Source of the DNA: Dyadobacter sp. MSC1_007
GTDB taxonomy: Bacteria > Bacteroidota > Bacteroidia > Cytophagales > Spirosomataceae
Direction: 5' to 3'
DNA: 64,000 nt
Assembly: GCF_023667495.1 (NCBI RefSeq)
Contig: NZ_JAMOZL010000002.1
Span: 636,330 to 700,329 of the forward strand
Shown here: positions 18,064 to 26,823 of the stretch, one piece after another
Position numbering within the stretch: the stretch's first letter is position 1
Layout of the letters: each line of letters starts with the position of its first letter
The notes under the pieces: model-generated
What the model saw: only the letters and a program-made list of their open reading frames with translations
What the model was told of the DNA's origin: nothing
The model's database searches: none
Made by a program: the position numbers and the translations under genes

Positions 18064-18423
18064 ATGGGATCCAGAAAAGAAAATTCTACCTACACCAGCA
18101 ACGAGAAATTCATCATTGAATGCAACCTTACCTACGCTGTCAACAAGATCGGCGGGCGGTGGAAGATTTTAATTATCAGCAAGTTGGAGAAAGGTAAAAT
18201 GCGTTTTGGTGAATTGAAAAAGGAATTTCCCTACATCACCGAGCGCATGCTCACCTTGCAACTCCGGGCACTCGAACACGACGGGCTGGTAAAGCGGACC
18301 GTGTATGCAGAGGTGCCGCCACGCGTCGAATATGAGCTCACCGAAATGGCCATGGCATTCGGGCCGATATTCCAGCAGCTCAGCGAGTGGGGCGGGAAGC
18401 ACCGGAAGCTGCGCGACGCCTGA
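18064..18423 (+). CDS. HxlR-family winged-helix transcription regulator
   Basis: A 119-residue DNA-binding protein with the HxlR core: GGRWKILIISKLEKGKMRFG, FPYITERMLTLQLRALEHDG, LVKRTVYAEVPPRVEYELTE. A Cys at residue 21 (ECNLTYAVNKIGGRWK) sits where redox- or electrophile-sensing HxlR proteins often have one. The gene is divergent from an SDR gene with overlapping promoters and is followed 28 bp later by a Crp/Fnr-type gene on the same strand. Confidence 0.93.
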   Translation: MGSRKENSTYTSNEKFIIECNLTYAVNKIGGRWKILIISKLEKGKMRFGELKKEFPYITERMLTLQLRALEHDGLVKRTVYAEVPPRVEYELTEMAMAFGPIFQQLSEWGGKHRKLRDA

Positions 18424-18451
18424 ATTTAAATACCAACATTTTCAAAAATTC

Positions 18452-18988
18452 ATGGCAAACGAACATGTACAAGCTGAATGGGCAAAGTTCGGCTACTTAT
18501 TCAAAAGGGAGGAATTTCCCGCGAAGACAGTGCTGCTCCCAGAAGGCGAGGTTGCAAAAAAGGTTTATTTTATTGAAAAAGGATGTCTGAGACTTTCTTT
18601 CAATAAGGATGGCAAAGACATTACTTTTCAGTTTTTCTTCGAAGGAGAGGGTGTTTCTTCGGCAGAAAGTTTCCGCTATAACCAGCCAAGCCTTTATACA
18701 ATCGAAAGCCTTGAACCGTCCGTGCTGCATACGCTCACGAAAAAGGATTATTTTGAGATCATCGAAGCGTCACCGCTGATCAGGGAAGCGATGGAAGAGC
18801 AGACGCTCCAACGGCTGCTGTATGTCGAAAAACTGTTTCTTTCGAGGATCAAAAATAGTCCCGAGGAGCGGTACAGGGAGTTGCTCGAACAGCACCCGGA
18901 AATCCTTCAAAGGGTGCCCCAGCATTACATTGCCTCTTTCCTGGGTATTACTTCGGTCTCTTTAAGCCGGATCAGAAACAGGAGATAG
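18452..18988 (+). CDS. Crp/Fnr-family transcription regulator
   Basis: A 178-residue cyclic-nucleotide-binding-like protein (TVLLPEGEVAKKVYFIEKGC, LRLSFNKDGKDITFQFFFEG) with the compact Bacteroidota C-terminal HTH (SPEERYRELLEQHPEILQRV, IASFLGITSVSLSRIRNRR). The start MANEHVQ at 18452 was chosen because upstream in-frame sequence overlaps the HxlR gene in another frame. It may be co-transcribed with HxlR and lies upstream of an epoxide hydrolase gene. Confidence 0.9.
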   Translation: MANEHVQAEWAKFGYLFKREEFPAKTVLLPEGEVAKKVYFIEKGCLRLSFNKDGKDITFQFFFEGEGVSSAESFRYNQPSLYTIESLEPSVLHTLTKKDYFEIIEASPLIREAMEEQTLQRLLYVEKLFLSRIKNSPEERYRELLEQHPEILQRVPQHYIASFLGITSVSLSRIRNRR

Positions 18989-19074
18989 CATTTATTAACA
19001 ATTGTTATCGCCTGCCGGATGCATGGTGGCGACTTTTGTAATGTTAACAGTCTCACATTCAAAATCTAAAAATC

Positions 19075-20244
19075 ATGCAACCATTTAAAATTGAAATCGC
19101 CGACAAAGAAATTGATTATCTCAACCAGAGACTTGCCAACACCCGCTGGACCAACCAGACCACGCAAAGCGGATGGGAAAAGGGTGTTCCCGTCGACTAT
19201 TTAAAGCATATCACCGATTATTGGCTCAATAAATTTGATTGGAAAAAGCAGGAAGCTGCCCTGAACCAGTATCCGCATTTCATTACCGAAATTGAAGGAC
19301 AGAATATCCATTATTTGCACATTGAGTCCCCCAGGGCAAATGCAGTTCCCTTAATGCTGATCCATGGTTGGCCGGGATCTTTCGCAGATTTCAGGAGCGT
19401 TATTGAGCCACTTTCAAATCCGCAGGACACCGGACAGATTGCATTTGACTTGGTTATTCCGTCTATCCCGGGCTTCGGATTTTCGGTTCCGGTGAAAGAA
19501 AAAGGGTATAATATGTTCAAGATCGCGACGACGTTCGCCAGTTTAATGGAAAGACTGGGCTATGAAAAATTTGCCGTGCACGGAGGCGATATGGGCGCTG
19601 GCATTGCCGGAATCATGTCGGGCGTCGCTGCGTATAACTTGATTGGTACACATATTAATTCAGACTTTTTCGCGGTAGCCGGGCTAGGCATGTTCCCGTC
19701 TGATCATTCTTCATTTACGGAAGCTGAAAAAGCCGGACTGGAACGAATGAAACAATACAAAAAAGACGGGACGGCGTATTTGGAAATCCAGGCCACCAGG
19801 CCGGAAACGATCGGTATTGCATTGTCGGACAGCCCCGTTGGACAGTTGGCCTGGATGGTTGAAAAATATAAGGAATGGACCGACGCCGATAAAGCGTTGC
19901 CGGAAGACGCCCTTGGTATGGATCAAATGTTGACGAATGTTTCATTGTATTGGTTCAATCAGCTGGGCGCGTCGACCGCAGCAATCCTCTCCGAAAATAT
20001 GAGCATGGCATTCAACTGGGGTGGGGGCGATGCACAAGAAGCCAGTCAGTGGACGCCTCCAAGGATTCCGTCCGCAATCGCCTGCTTTGGTAAAAAAGAA
20101 GAAGAAAGCCTGTTGAAGAAACTCACTTCCTTCATGGGCGAACCCGACAGATGGTCTTTTTATGACAAAGGGTGCCATTTCCCAGCCATGGAAGTCCCCG
20201 ATTTGCTGGTGGCCGATATCAGGCAATTCTTTTCAGCCATTTAA
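19075..20244 (+). CDS. Epoxide hydrolase (EHN plus alpha/beta-hydrolase)
   Basis: A 389-residue enzyme with the N-terminal EHN lid domain (ADKEIDYLNQRLANTRW, residues 9-25, to about 110) and an alpha/beta-hydrolase core. Seen are the oxyanion motif HGWPGS (97-102), the nucleophile Asp172 in VHGGDMGAG, and the catalytic-base His368 in GCHFPAMEVPD. These fit microsomal-type epoxide hydrolases, which open epoxides to diols in two steps via an ester on the Asp. No signal peptide. Upstream regulators HxlR and Crp-like suggest control in response to a toxic organic compound, which is inference. Confidence 0.92.
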   Translation: MQPFKIEIADKEIDYLNQRLANTRWTNQTTQSGWEKGVPVDYLKHITDYWLNKFDWKKQEAALNQYPHFITEIEGQNIHYLHIESPRANAVPLMLIHGWPGSFADFRSVIEPLSNPQDTGQIAFDLVIPSIPGFGFSVPVKEKGYNMFKIATTFASLMERLGYEKFAVHGGDMGAGIAGIMSGVAAYNLIGTHINSDFFAVAGLGMFPSDHSSFTEAEKAGLERMKQYKKDGTAYLEIQATRPETIGIALSDSPVGQLAWMVEKYKEWTDADKALPEDALGMDQMLTNVSLYWFNQLGASTAAILSENMSMAFNWGGGDAQEASQWTPPRIPSAIACFGKKEEESLLKKLTSFMGEPDRWSFYDKGCHFPAMEVPDLLVADIRQFFSAI

Positions 20245-20250
20245 ATACAG

Positions 20251-20290
20251 AAGTGTAACCCTGCAAACTAACAATTTGCGGGTTTCACTT
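20251..20290 (+). terminator. Probable terminator hairpin after epoxide hydrolase
   Basis: Left arm AAGTGTAACCCTGCAAA and right arm TTTGCGGGTTTCACTT pair over about 16 bp with one mismatch and one bulge around a 7-nt loop; the downstream run is short (CACTTTTC). Confidence 0.6.
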
Positions 20291-20357
20291 TTCTGCATTA
20301 ACAATGCTCAGATCGATCGCTAATTTGTAACTTCGTGTTGTACTAAAATTTTTGATC

Positions 20358-20717
20358 ATGACAGTAGAACAAATTGCAAACCGCCTGGCGGATTATTGTC
20401 GAAATGAGCAATTTAGCGAGGCCCAGGAAGCCCTATATGCCGAAGATGCAGTGAGCATCGAACCTTTCGTGTTTTCAGGTTTTGAGAAGGAAACCAGGGG
20501 GTTGAGTGCCTTGAAGGAAAAAGATGAGAAGTTCAGCTCGATGGTGGAATCCCGATATGGCACCACCGTTTCCGAGCCCCAGGTCGCCGGAAATTCATTT
20601 TCCTTTGTACTAACAATGGATATGAAGATGAAAGGAAGAGATCGCGAATTGCTTAAAGAGATCTGCGTGTATACCGTCAAAGATGGTAAAATCATTTCTG
20701 AGCAATTCTTTATGTAG
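20358..20717 (+). CDS. SnoaL-like/NTF2-fold protein
   Basis: A 119-residue single-domain protein with the NTF2-like pattern: helices IANRLADYCRNEQFSEAQEA, strand motif LYAEDAVSIEP, and a C-terminal sheet ending KEICVYTVKDGKIISEQFF. SnoaL-like proteins bind or isomerise small hydrophobic molecules. No catalytic residue can be assigned. The ATG at 20358 follows an in-frame TTG at 20352. Confidence 0.8.
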   Translation: MTVEQIANRLADYCRNEQFSEAQEALYAEDAVSIEPFVFSGFEKETRGLSALKEKDEKFSSMVESRYGTTVSEPQVAGNSFSFVLTMDMKMKGRDRELLKEICVYTVKDGKIISEQFFM

Positions 20718-20723
20718 GGTACG

Positions 20724-21764
20724 CTAGTTGTGTTGCACCCAGGTCAATATTTTATCAATGTAGCTGCCGCCACTTTGCTTACTATTATCGGGACTACCTA
20801 AATAGTGATTGCAGCCTACGCATGTATCATATACCAAGTTAGTTTTCCCTAAACGCAGAAATTCAAGCCGAACATAATCCAAGCCGTAAATAGGGGAACT
20901 ATTATCCTGACTGGCAGCAATCATGTAAATCGGAATTGTCAGCTTGCGCAACTGCTCAAAAGGAACGACGGCACCAAAACTGGCCCAACGTAGGTAAGAA
21001 TGGCCGCCTGTTTCTTTATCAGTGGCATTCGGATTTTTATAAATTTCAGCAATGCGTTTAAATGAAGCTTCTACACTATCCTGGGCCTGTTGCTGGGTTA
21101 GCTCGCCTTTGGCTGCCGCGATGCGCCAGTTCATGATGCCGTCATAGAGTTGGTTGAGCCCACTTCCGACAACGGAGGCAATATGCGTAACCCGCTTGTC
21201 TTCAACAGCTAGCGAAGGAACGACCTGTCCACCTTCGGAGTAACCATAGGCCACTATTTTTGTTTTGTCCCAGAAGCCGTGGTTGATCAGATAACTGATA
21301 ACGGTTTTAGTCGCCTGTACGCGCCAGTTTAAACTAAGCCGTTTGGTATATTCGGCGGAGGGTTTATGGGCGAATATAACCTGCGAGGGGTTCTTCTGAT
21401 ATTCCGCGACACTTAGTTCGAGGTTTAATGTATCACAAAAAGAGGTGCCAGGTTTACCCAGGATGACATAGTGATACTTGTCTTTTGTTTTGCTGAACAA
21501 TTCGTCACTGAAAGTGGTGGGTGTTGTTACAAATTTTTTCCCTTGAATATAAAGGCACAATGGAAGTCCCCCGCTACCATTGACTTCAACAACCAAAGGC
21601 GCTTTTCGGAGGATATTTACCGTGTCAACATAAAACCGGATGAGGCCTAATTTCTTATCATTGATTGAAAATTCCTTCAATCCATACCCCTCGGGAGTTA
21701 CGGATTGAGCCATCATATTATTTTTTATTAACAATAGGGCAACTAATAGTAGTATTGATCTCAT
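20724..21764 (-). CDS. Exported alpha/beta-hydrolase
   Basis: A 346-residue protein with a signal sequence (ILLLVALLLIKNNMMAQ) and an alpha/beta-hydrolase fold. The nucleophile elbow is VAYGYSEGGQVVPSLA (GxSxG), and a late LTIPIYMIAASQDNSSPIYG strand carries the likely acid Asp; the His may be in CVGCNHYLG. Substrate is unknown; ester or peptide hydrolysis outside the cytoplasm is likely. Convergent with the SnoaL-like gene, 6 bp apart. Confidence 0.8.
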   Translation of the reverse strand: MRSILLLVALLLIKNNMMAQSVTPEGYGLKEFSINDKKLGLIRFYVDTVNILRKAPLVVEVNGSGGLPLCLYIQGKKFVTTPTTFSDELFSKTKDKYHYVILGKPGTSFCDTLNLELSVAEYQKNPSQVIFAHKPSAEYTKRLSLNWRVQATKTVISYLINHGFWDKTKIVAYGYSEGGQVVPSLAVEDKRVTHIASVVGSGLNQLYDGIMNWRIAAAKGELTQQQAQDSVEASFKRIAEIYKNPNATDKETGGHSYLRWASFGAVVPFEQLRKLTIPIYMIAASQDNSSPIYGLDYVRLEFLRLGKTNLVYDTCVGCNHYLGSPDNSKQSGGSYIDKILTWVQHN

Positions 21765-21954
21765 AAAAGGGTTGACAAATCAGATTACATCACAAAAGAA
21801 GCATGTTAAGGGATAAAGAGTTGCATTATAAGCTTACAAGACTAGCCATTCCCTGCTTTTATCTTCCAAATCGTCATCCGTAACCTGCATTTCTAAGTTT
21901 TTGATTAATTTCAAAATTTTGTGCCCGTTACCAACCTGCCGCTAATCCAAACAT

Positions 21955-22545
21955 ATGGAATCTACTGACCTGTTAAAGCAAATCGAGTTCATCAAGGAAG
22001 TGGATAAGCTCAAATACATTCTTCGCAAGACGAAGCTGTTGAATAGCGATCGAAACGAGAATGATGCGGAGCATAGCTGGCACCTGGCGCTCATGGCCGT
22101 TGTTTTGGCCGGTCATGCCAACTTTCCCATTGATCTGCTAAGGGTTATCAAGATGCTCCTGATTCACGATATCGTTGAAATAGACGCCGGTGACACCTTT
22201 ATTTACGATACACAAAAAAACCATAGCAACACCGAGGAGGAAAGAAAGGCGGCCAATCGCATCTTTGGGTTATTGCCTGAGGATCAAGCTAGTGAGCTGA
22301 TCGATATTTGGGAAGAGTTTGAGGAAGGGCAGACAAACGAAGCAAAATTTGCCCGGGCTATGGACCGCCTGGAACCGCTGCTTCAGAATACCTCCAACAA
22401 TGGCGGAACCTGGAATGAGTTCGGGGTGAACTATGAAAAGGTTTACCACAAAAAGCAAGTTATTCAACACGGTTCCGACTCAATCTGGCAATATGCGGAG
22501 CAGCTGATCAATGAGAGTGTTGAGAAAGGAATTTTGAAGAAGTAG
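21955..22545 (+). CDS. HD-domain phosphohydrolase (YfbR-like)
   Basis: A 196-residue HD-superfamily metal hydrolase. The metal-binding residues are in ENDAEHSWHLALMAV (His42 region) and in LLIHDIVEIDAGDTF (the HD pair), with a later D in FARAMDRLEPLLQN. The layout matches the YfbR/5'-deoxynucleotidase-like HD_3 group, which removes phosphate from deoxynucleoside monophosphates. The gene stands alone. Confidence 0.88.
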   Translation: MESTDLLKQIEFIKEVDKLKYILRKTKLLNSDRNENDAEHSWHLALMAVVLAGHANFPIDLLRVIKMLLIHDIVEIDAGDTFIYDTQKNHSNTEEERKAANRIFGLLPEDQASELIDIWEEFEEGQTNEAKFARAMDRLEPLLQNTSNNGGTWNEFGVNYEKVYHKKQVIQHGSDSIWQYAEQLINESVEKGILKK

Positions 22546-22603
22546 GGGGGCATGTACAAAGCGCGGACCACTGCGCCTGCATTCAGCGCGATCGATCGCC
22601 AGG

Positions 22604-22704
22604 TAACTTACATCGCGATGCCCTGCGCGGGCCGCCCGTAAAATATCCGGGAACTTCCCGGCAGATTTACATAAATTGCTTTTTTTACCAAACACCCTTT
22701 CCGC
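22604..22704 (+). promoter_or_regulatory. Conserved leader region of the HTH gene
   Basis: About 100 bp directly before the HTH gene that is retained with few changes at 32324-32427, in front of a deleted copy of the same gene. It includes the palindrome at 22647-22661. Retention suggests promoter or operator function, or simply a recent duplication. Confidence 0.5.
22647..22661. promoter_or_regulatory. Perfect palindrome, candidate operator
   Basis: CCGGGAA-C-TTCCCGG, 7-bp arms around one base, 44 bp before the HTH gene start. The matching site at 32367-32381 has one changed base. A site of this type before a HTH regulator gene suggests autoregulation. Confidence 0.5.
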
Positions 22705-23130
22705 ATGACACATACTACCTCCAACCCGAAGATCCACGAAGGCCGCAATTTAAAGCGATTTAGGGAGCTTTTTAACCTCAAACAGGACGCGCTTGCGTTT
22801 GAGCTCGGCGAGGATTGGAACCAGCAAAAAATCTCCCTCCTGGAACAAAAAGAAAAAATCGATTCCGACATTTTGGAGCAGGTTGCGGCTATACTTAAAA
22901 TCCCCGCTGAGGCGATTCGGAATTTTAATGAGGATCAGGCAATTAATATCATTACAACTACTTTCAATGATAGGGCATTTGGTAGTTCTGTGAATCACGG
23001 AACCATTCAATCAGATCCCATAGACAAGATTATTCAGCTTCACGAGGAAAAAATTGCATTATACGAGCGGATGTTGAAGGAAAAGGATGAGATGATGGAG
23101 CGGTTAGAGCGGTTGATTGGGAAGGGGTAA
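22705..23130 (+). CDS. XRE-like HTH regulator with C-terminal coiled coil
   Basis: A 141-residue protein. Residues 13-75 form an XRE-type HTH (GRNLKRFRELFNLKQDALAF, WNQQKISLLEQKEKI, VAAILKIPAEAIRNF). Residues 109-139 are a predicted coiled coil (IIQLHEEKIALYERMLKEKD), likely a dimerisation helix. It is transcribed alone. An internally deleted copy with its leader occurs at 32324-32518. Targets are unknown; the palindrome in its leader is a likely self-binding site. Confidence 0.85.
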   Translation: MTHTTSNPKIHEGRNLKRFRELFNLKQDALAFELGEDWNQQKISLLEQKEKIDSDILEQVAAILKIPAEAIRNFNEDQAINIITTTFNDRAFGSSVNHGTIQSDPIDKIIQLHEEKIALYERMLKEKDEMMERLERLIGKG

Positions 23131-23210
23131 AAGAAGGCGTCATCAAAAAAGATGACCCGGAAAGTAAATCAAGAAAATATCCTTCATATTTGCCCATTTG
23201 GGCTTAGATC

Positions 23211-23297
23211 TTATTTGACGGTCATTTGATAAAAAGGCTGTATTGATCGGTTAAGTAGCTGATTATCAATCAAATTTTATTTGATGGTTATTTGATA
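23211..23297. repeat. Pair of 21-bp direct repeats
   Basis: 23211-23231 and 23277-23297 match at 19 of 21 bases (TTATTTGAyGGTyATTTGATA), 66 bp apart, in the gap between the HTH gene and the GH92 gene. Function unknown. Confidence 0.6.
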
Positions 23298-23315
23298 GAC
23301 TCAACTTTTACGTCC

Positions 23316-26300
23316 TCACGGTTCACCAGCCGGAAGCGCCCCCAAACCCCAACTCATATTCGGCTCGGGCCCCATTTCCAGCACCAGCGATCCGCCTTTC
23401 AGCAGATCGGATGCTTTGAACCAGAAATTTTGCAGCGGCACACCGTTGAGGGTCGCATTTTGCACGTATACATTTTTGCGGGAAGTGTTTTTGGCTTCGA
23501 TGGTAAAAGTTTGCCCTCTCCCGAATTGCTTACCGAGGTCAATTATCGCTTTTTCAAACATTGGGCTGCCTATTTCGTAAATCGGGTCGAAGCGGGTGCC
23601 GCCGTCGGTCTGGAAAAGGCCGAGTGAGGCCATCACGAACCAGGCGCTCATTTGTCCCTGGTCTTCGTCGCCCAGGTAGGCACTGGAAGTTTCGTAACCG
23701 TAATAGCGGTCAATCACCGAGCGGCTCCATTTCTGCGTCAGCCACGGCTTTTTTACCCAATTGAAAAGAAAGGCAAAATGCATAGACTGCTGGTTTCCCT
23801 GCACCACAGGATAGTCCCAGTATTGATCGTTCGGGCCATTGTAGCGCCATTTTACGCTTTCATTAAAACCCCAGTCGAGCCTTTTTACGAACTCATTTTC
23901 GCCTATCATCTTCGCAAGCCCCGGAACGTTTTGCGGGACAAAAAAAGTGAGCTGCCAGGCATTTCCTTCGACATAGTGATGGTTAGCCCCGGATTTGAAT
24001 GGGTCAAAATCGGCCAGCCAGTTCCCGTTTGCGTCCTTCATACGGGCGAACCCGGTTTTTGGGTCGATGACATTTTTCCACCAGTTTCCCCTTTCGCCGA
24101 AAGTTTGGTAGTCCTCTTTTTTGCCTAATGCCCTGGCAAACTGGGAAACCGTATAATCGTCGAAGCTGTATTCCAATGTGTTCGAGAACCTGCCCTGGTC
24201 GTAAGGCACATACTTGTGGTTTAGATAAGTAAGCAAATCCTCATTCCCGGCCCGACCGCCGCCGACCGCTTGCGGGGCAGTAGTTTGCATTTTGCGAACG
24301 GCCTCGTAGGCTTTTTCGACATCATAGCCGCGAATGCCCATCTGGTATGCGCCTACGATGAGAGGCACCTCGTGCTCGGCAACCATCACCGGAATGTACT
24401 CCATTCCCGCCGGTCCTTTCGCGAGCCAGCCGTTGCGGTCGTACATTGCCAGCTGGGATTTAACCCACCGGTTCGACCATTCGGGCGTGACCAGGTTCCA
24501 GAACTGGTTGAGGTTCCAGAACGTGTTCCAGAATGCGTCACAGCCCAATGCGACGTCGTCCTTGTCCTTAAATTTGTTGACATTTTCATCCGCGTCCCGC
24601 CAGCTTCCGTCCACATCGCTGAACGTGTTTCTGCTTAGCGAGCGGTACATATTGGTATAAAACCGCTCCTTTTCCCGCATATCATTGCCGGAAATCGACA
24701 CCCTGCCCAGCAGATCATTCCAAACCTGCTCCTGGTTACTCCTGACCTTTTCAAAATCCCAGCCAAACGGGTCCGAAATCTCGGTTTTTAAGTTCAGCGA
24801 CGCATTCTCCACACTCACGTACGAAATGCCCGAGCGTACCTGCACGGCCTTGTTTTTTTTAGTATCAAATTCCAAAAACATCCCTGCGTTTGCGGCGCTG
24901 TCGGCTGCAAGGCTACTCTGCGGCTTTACTACATCATTCAACCAAACACCGTAGTTTTCAATAGGCTGGTCAAACTCCATCACAAAATGTACCGTGTACT
25001 GCTGATCGATGCCGCCAGACCATACATTCGTTGAAAGCTGCTCGCTATACCCCTCGATCCGCCTGTCGCTCACTTTGTCGATCTTTACTTTTTTGATCTT
25101 GTAACCATATTCGGTAGGGATTTGCAGGTCTACCATGACTCGTCCCGTTTCACTTTTTTGCCAGGTATACTTCTGAAATGAAGCCCGGGTAGTCGCCGTG
25201 AGTTCAGCGGTGATGTCGTTATCTGTCAGATCTACTTTATAATAGCCCAAAGGCGCCTGCTCGGTACTTTTATCAAACCGGGAGCGATAGCCTCCGTCGG
25301 GATCAGCCTGGTCGCCGATCTTTGTTTGCAACGGCCCGGCTGTTGGGAAAGTGCCGAGTCCGGTCATTGTCCATTCGTGAATGTGGCTAAACGTCCCTAT
25401 TGACTCGAAAGTAGGGTCATAACCCGCCTGCCAGCCGCCATTCTGGTTATCCGGACTCAGTTTTACCATACTGAAAGGCATCCACGGTCCGGGCGCGATC
25501 ATCCAGCGCGAATGTCCCGCGCCGAGCATCGTGTTCACATACCCAGCCGGGGTTTTAAGCTTTTGTTTACTGCGATCAACTTTCCCGGAGCTGACCAATT
25601 CGTTATTCACAAAAACCGTGAACTCTCCCTTTTCGGGCCCAGTGACCGCAGGCATAGGCGCTTCGAGTATGTAGCGCCCCTGTTCTATTTTTTGGGATAA
25701 AATCGTTTCTCCGTCCAGCTTCACTTCAACCAGCGGTTCGCCTTCAAGTTGGGTAACGTCGATTAAAAGGGGGTGAATGAGTTTTCCATCTGCATTCAAT
25801 TCATAATCAGCGGCTTTTATATTCCGTAGCAATGCACTCCCCGGTCTAGCAAGGGAAGTTTTCGCCGGGCCTTCCAGTCTCACCTGATCAAAGGCCAGCC
25901 AACCTCCACGCAGGGTCGTCAGGACAATTTCGTTGACGCCTTTTTTGATCAGCTTTGACGGGATTTCAATCTCGACCAATTGCTCTTTGGGGCCAGCCGT
26001 AAATCTATCCGGATTTTTAAAACCTGAACCTTTTGCCAGTTTGAACTCCCAGGATTTACCATTTACCAATACTTTAAAAAGCGGCGCGTGCAGGGAATCT
26101 GTTTCAAGCAGATCCACTATTAGCTTCCATTTCCCGGAAGCTGGTTTCTTCTTAATATCAAACAAAACAGTGAGAAAATGCGACCTGATCCCCGAGGTGC
26201 CACCCGTCCCGCCCCAGCCATTAACAGGGCCAGGAAGCACGTAAGGCCACTCGCTTCCGCTATTCGAACGCCCGATGAGGAAGAACTTATCTTCATAACC

Positions 26301-26471
26301 AAAATCCTTTTCCAGGAAGCGTTTGTACTCACCAGGTGCAAGCGCCATTCCGGACGGGGAATTGTCTGCCTCGCCGATCTTCCAGATCGTTCTCTGCTTC
26401 GCGCAGGCCTGTCCAATGATGAATGTCGACAACAGCAGAACGGCGAACGCCCTAATAAGAAAATGAAGCAT
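23316..26471 (-). CDS. Exported GH92 glycoside hydrolase (alpha-mannosidase family)
   Basis: A 1051-residue secreted enzyme. From the ATG at 26471 a signal peptide is clear (FAVLLLSTFIIGQACAK); the frame extends to 26528 but without signal character. Residues about 25-200 form a beta-rich carbohydrate-binding-like domain (KIGEADNSPSGMALAPGEYK, FDIKKKPASGKWKLIVDLLE, similar to the last domain of family 4 polysaccharide lyases). The GH92 module follows, with GLGTFPTAGPLQTKIGD, LGCDAFWNTFWNLNQFWNLV, GNAWQLTFFVPQ and GDEDQGQMSAWFVMASLGL. GH92 enzymes are Ca-dependent exo-acting alpha-mannosidases on N-glycans or yeast mannan. No SusCD pair is adjacent, so it is not in an obvious polysaccharide utilisation locus. 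Confidence 0.93.
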   Translation of the reverse strand: MLHFLIRAFAVLLLSTFIIGQACAKQRTIWKIGEADNSPSGMALAPGEYKRFLEKDFGYEDKFFLIGRSNSGSEWPYVLPGPVNGWGGTGGTSGIRSHFLTVLFDIKKKPASGKWKLIVDLLETDSLHAPLFKVLVNGKSWEFKLAKGSGFKNPDRFTAGPKEQLVEIEIPSKLIKKGVNEIVLTTLRGGWLAFDQVRLEGPAKTSLARPGSALLRNIKAADYELNADGKLIHPLLIDVTQLEGEPLVEVKLDGETILSQKIEQGRYILEAPMPAVTGPEKGEFTVFVNNELVSSGKVDRSKQKLKTPAGYVNTMLGAGHSRWMIAPGPWMPFSMVKLSPDNQNGGWQAGYDPTFESIGTFSHIHEWTMTGLGTFPTAGPLQTKIGDQADPDGGYRSRFDKSTEQAPLGYYKVDLTDNDITAELTATTRASFQKYTWQKSETGRVMVDLQIPTEYGYKIKKVKIDKVSDRRIEGYSEQLSTNVWSGGIDQQYTVHFVMEFDQPIENYGVWLNDVVKPQSSLAADSAANAGMFLEFDTKKNKAVQVRSGISYVSVENASLNLKTEISDPFGWDFEKVRSNQEQVWNDLLGRVSISGNDMREKERFYTNMYRSLSRNTFSDVDGSWRDADENVNKFKDKDDVALGCDAFWNTFWNLNQFWNLVTPEWSNRWVKSQLAMYDRNGWLAKGPAGMEYIPVMVAEHEVPLIVGAYQMGIRGYDVEKAYEAVRKMQTTAPQAVGGGRAGNEDLLTYLNHKYVPYDQGRFSNTLEYSFDDYTVSQFARALGKKEDYQTFGERGNWWKNVIDPKTGFARMKDANGNWLADFDPFKSGANHHYVEGNAWQLTFFVPQNVPGLAKMIGENEFVKRLDWGFNESVKWRYNGPNDQYWDYPVVQGNQQSMHFAFLFNWVKKPWLTQKWSRSVIDRYYGYETSSAYLGDEDQGQMSAWFVMASLGLFQTDGGTRFDPIYEIGSPMFEKAIIDLGKQFGRGQTFTIEAKNTSRKNVYVQNATLNGVPLQNFWFKASDLLKGGSLVLEMGPEPNMSWGLGALPAGEP

Positions 26472-26823
26472 GGATCGAGAAGTATTTTTGTTTGCGAACG
26501 GAGAACGGATTACTGCTACAATGTACATACAAAGTTTTCAAGTCAAAGCATTGATGGGGCGAAAAAATACTCAGAAGTCAGGCTCTTTGATGGAAATTGT
26601 GCATTCTTGAAGCAAATTACTGGGTTGTGCTCCTTTTGGGTTTTGTATATACATTCTTATCGTGCGTCGTCCAGCGGCCAATGACGGAAAAATAAAAGCG
26701 AAGACAATTCAAAAGGTAGTATTCTTCTCATAAATTGGTGATTAAGTTGTCAGGAGGCTACTTAATTGATTTTAGGGTAAACCTTTCGCTTTTTACCAAC
26801 ATTGAAGGAAATTCATTAAAAGT
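26472..26823. other. Intergenic gap of about 350 bp
   Basis: Divergent gap between the GH92 gene and a lipoprotein gene. No coding sequence or full consensus promoter was recognised. A 10-bp palindrome TGTATATACA lies at 26644-26653. Confidence 0.5.
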
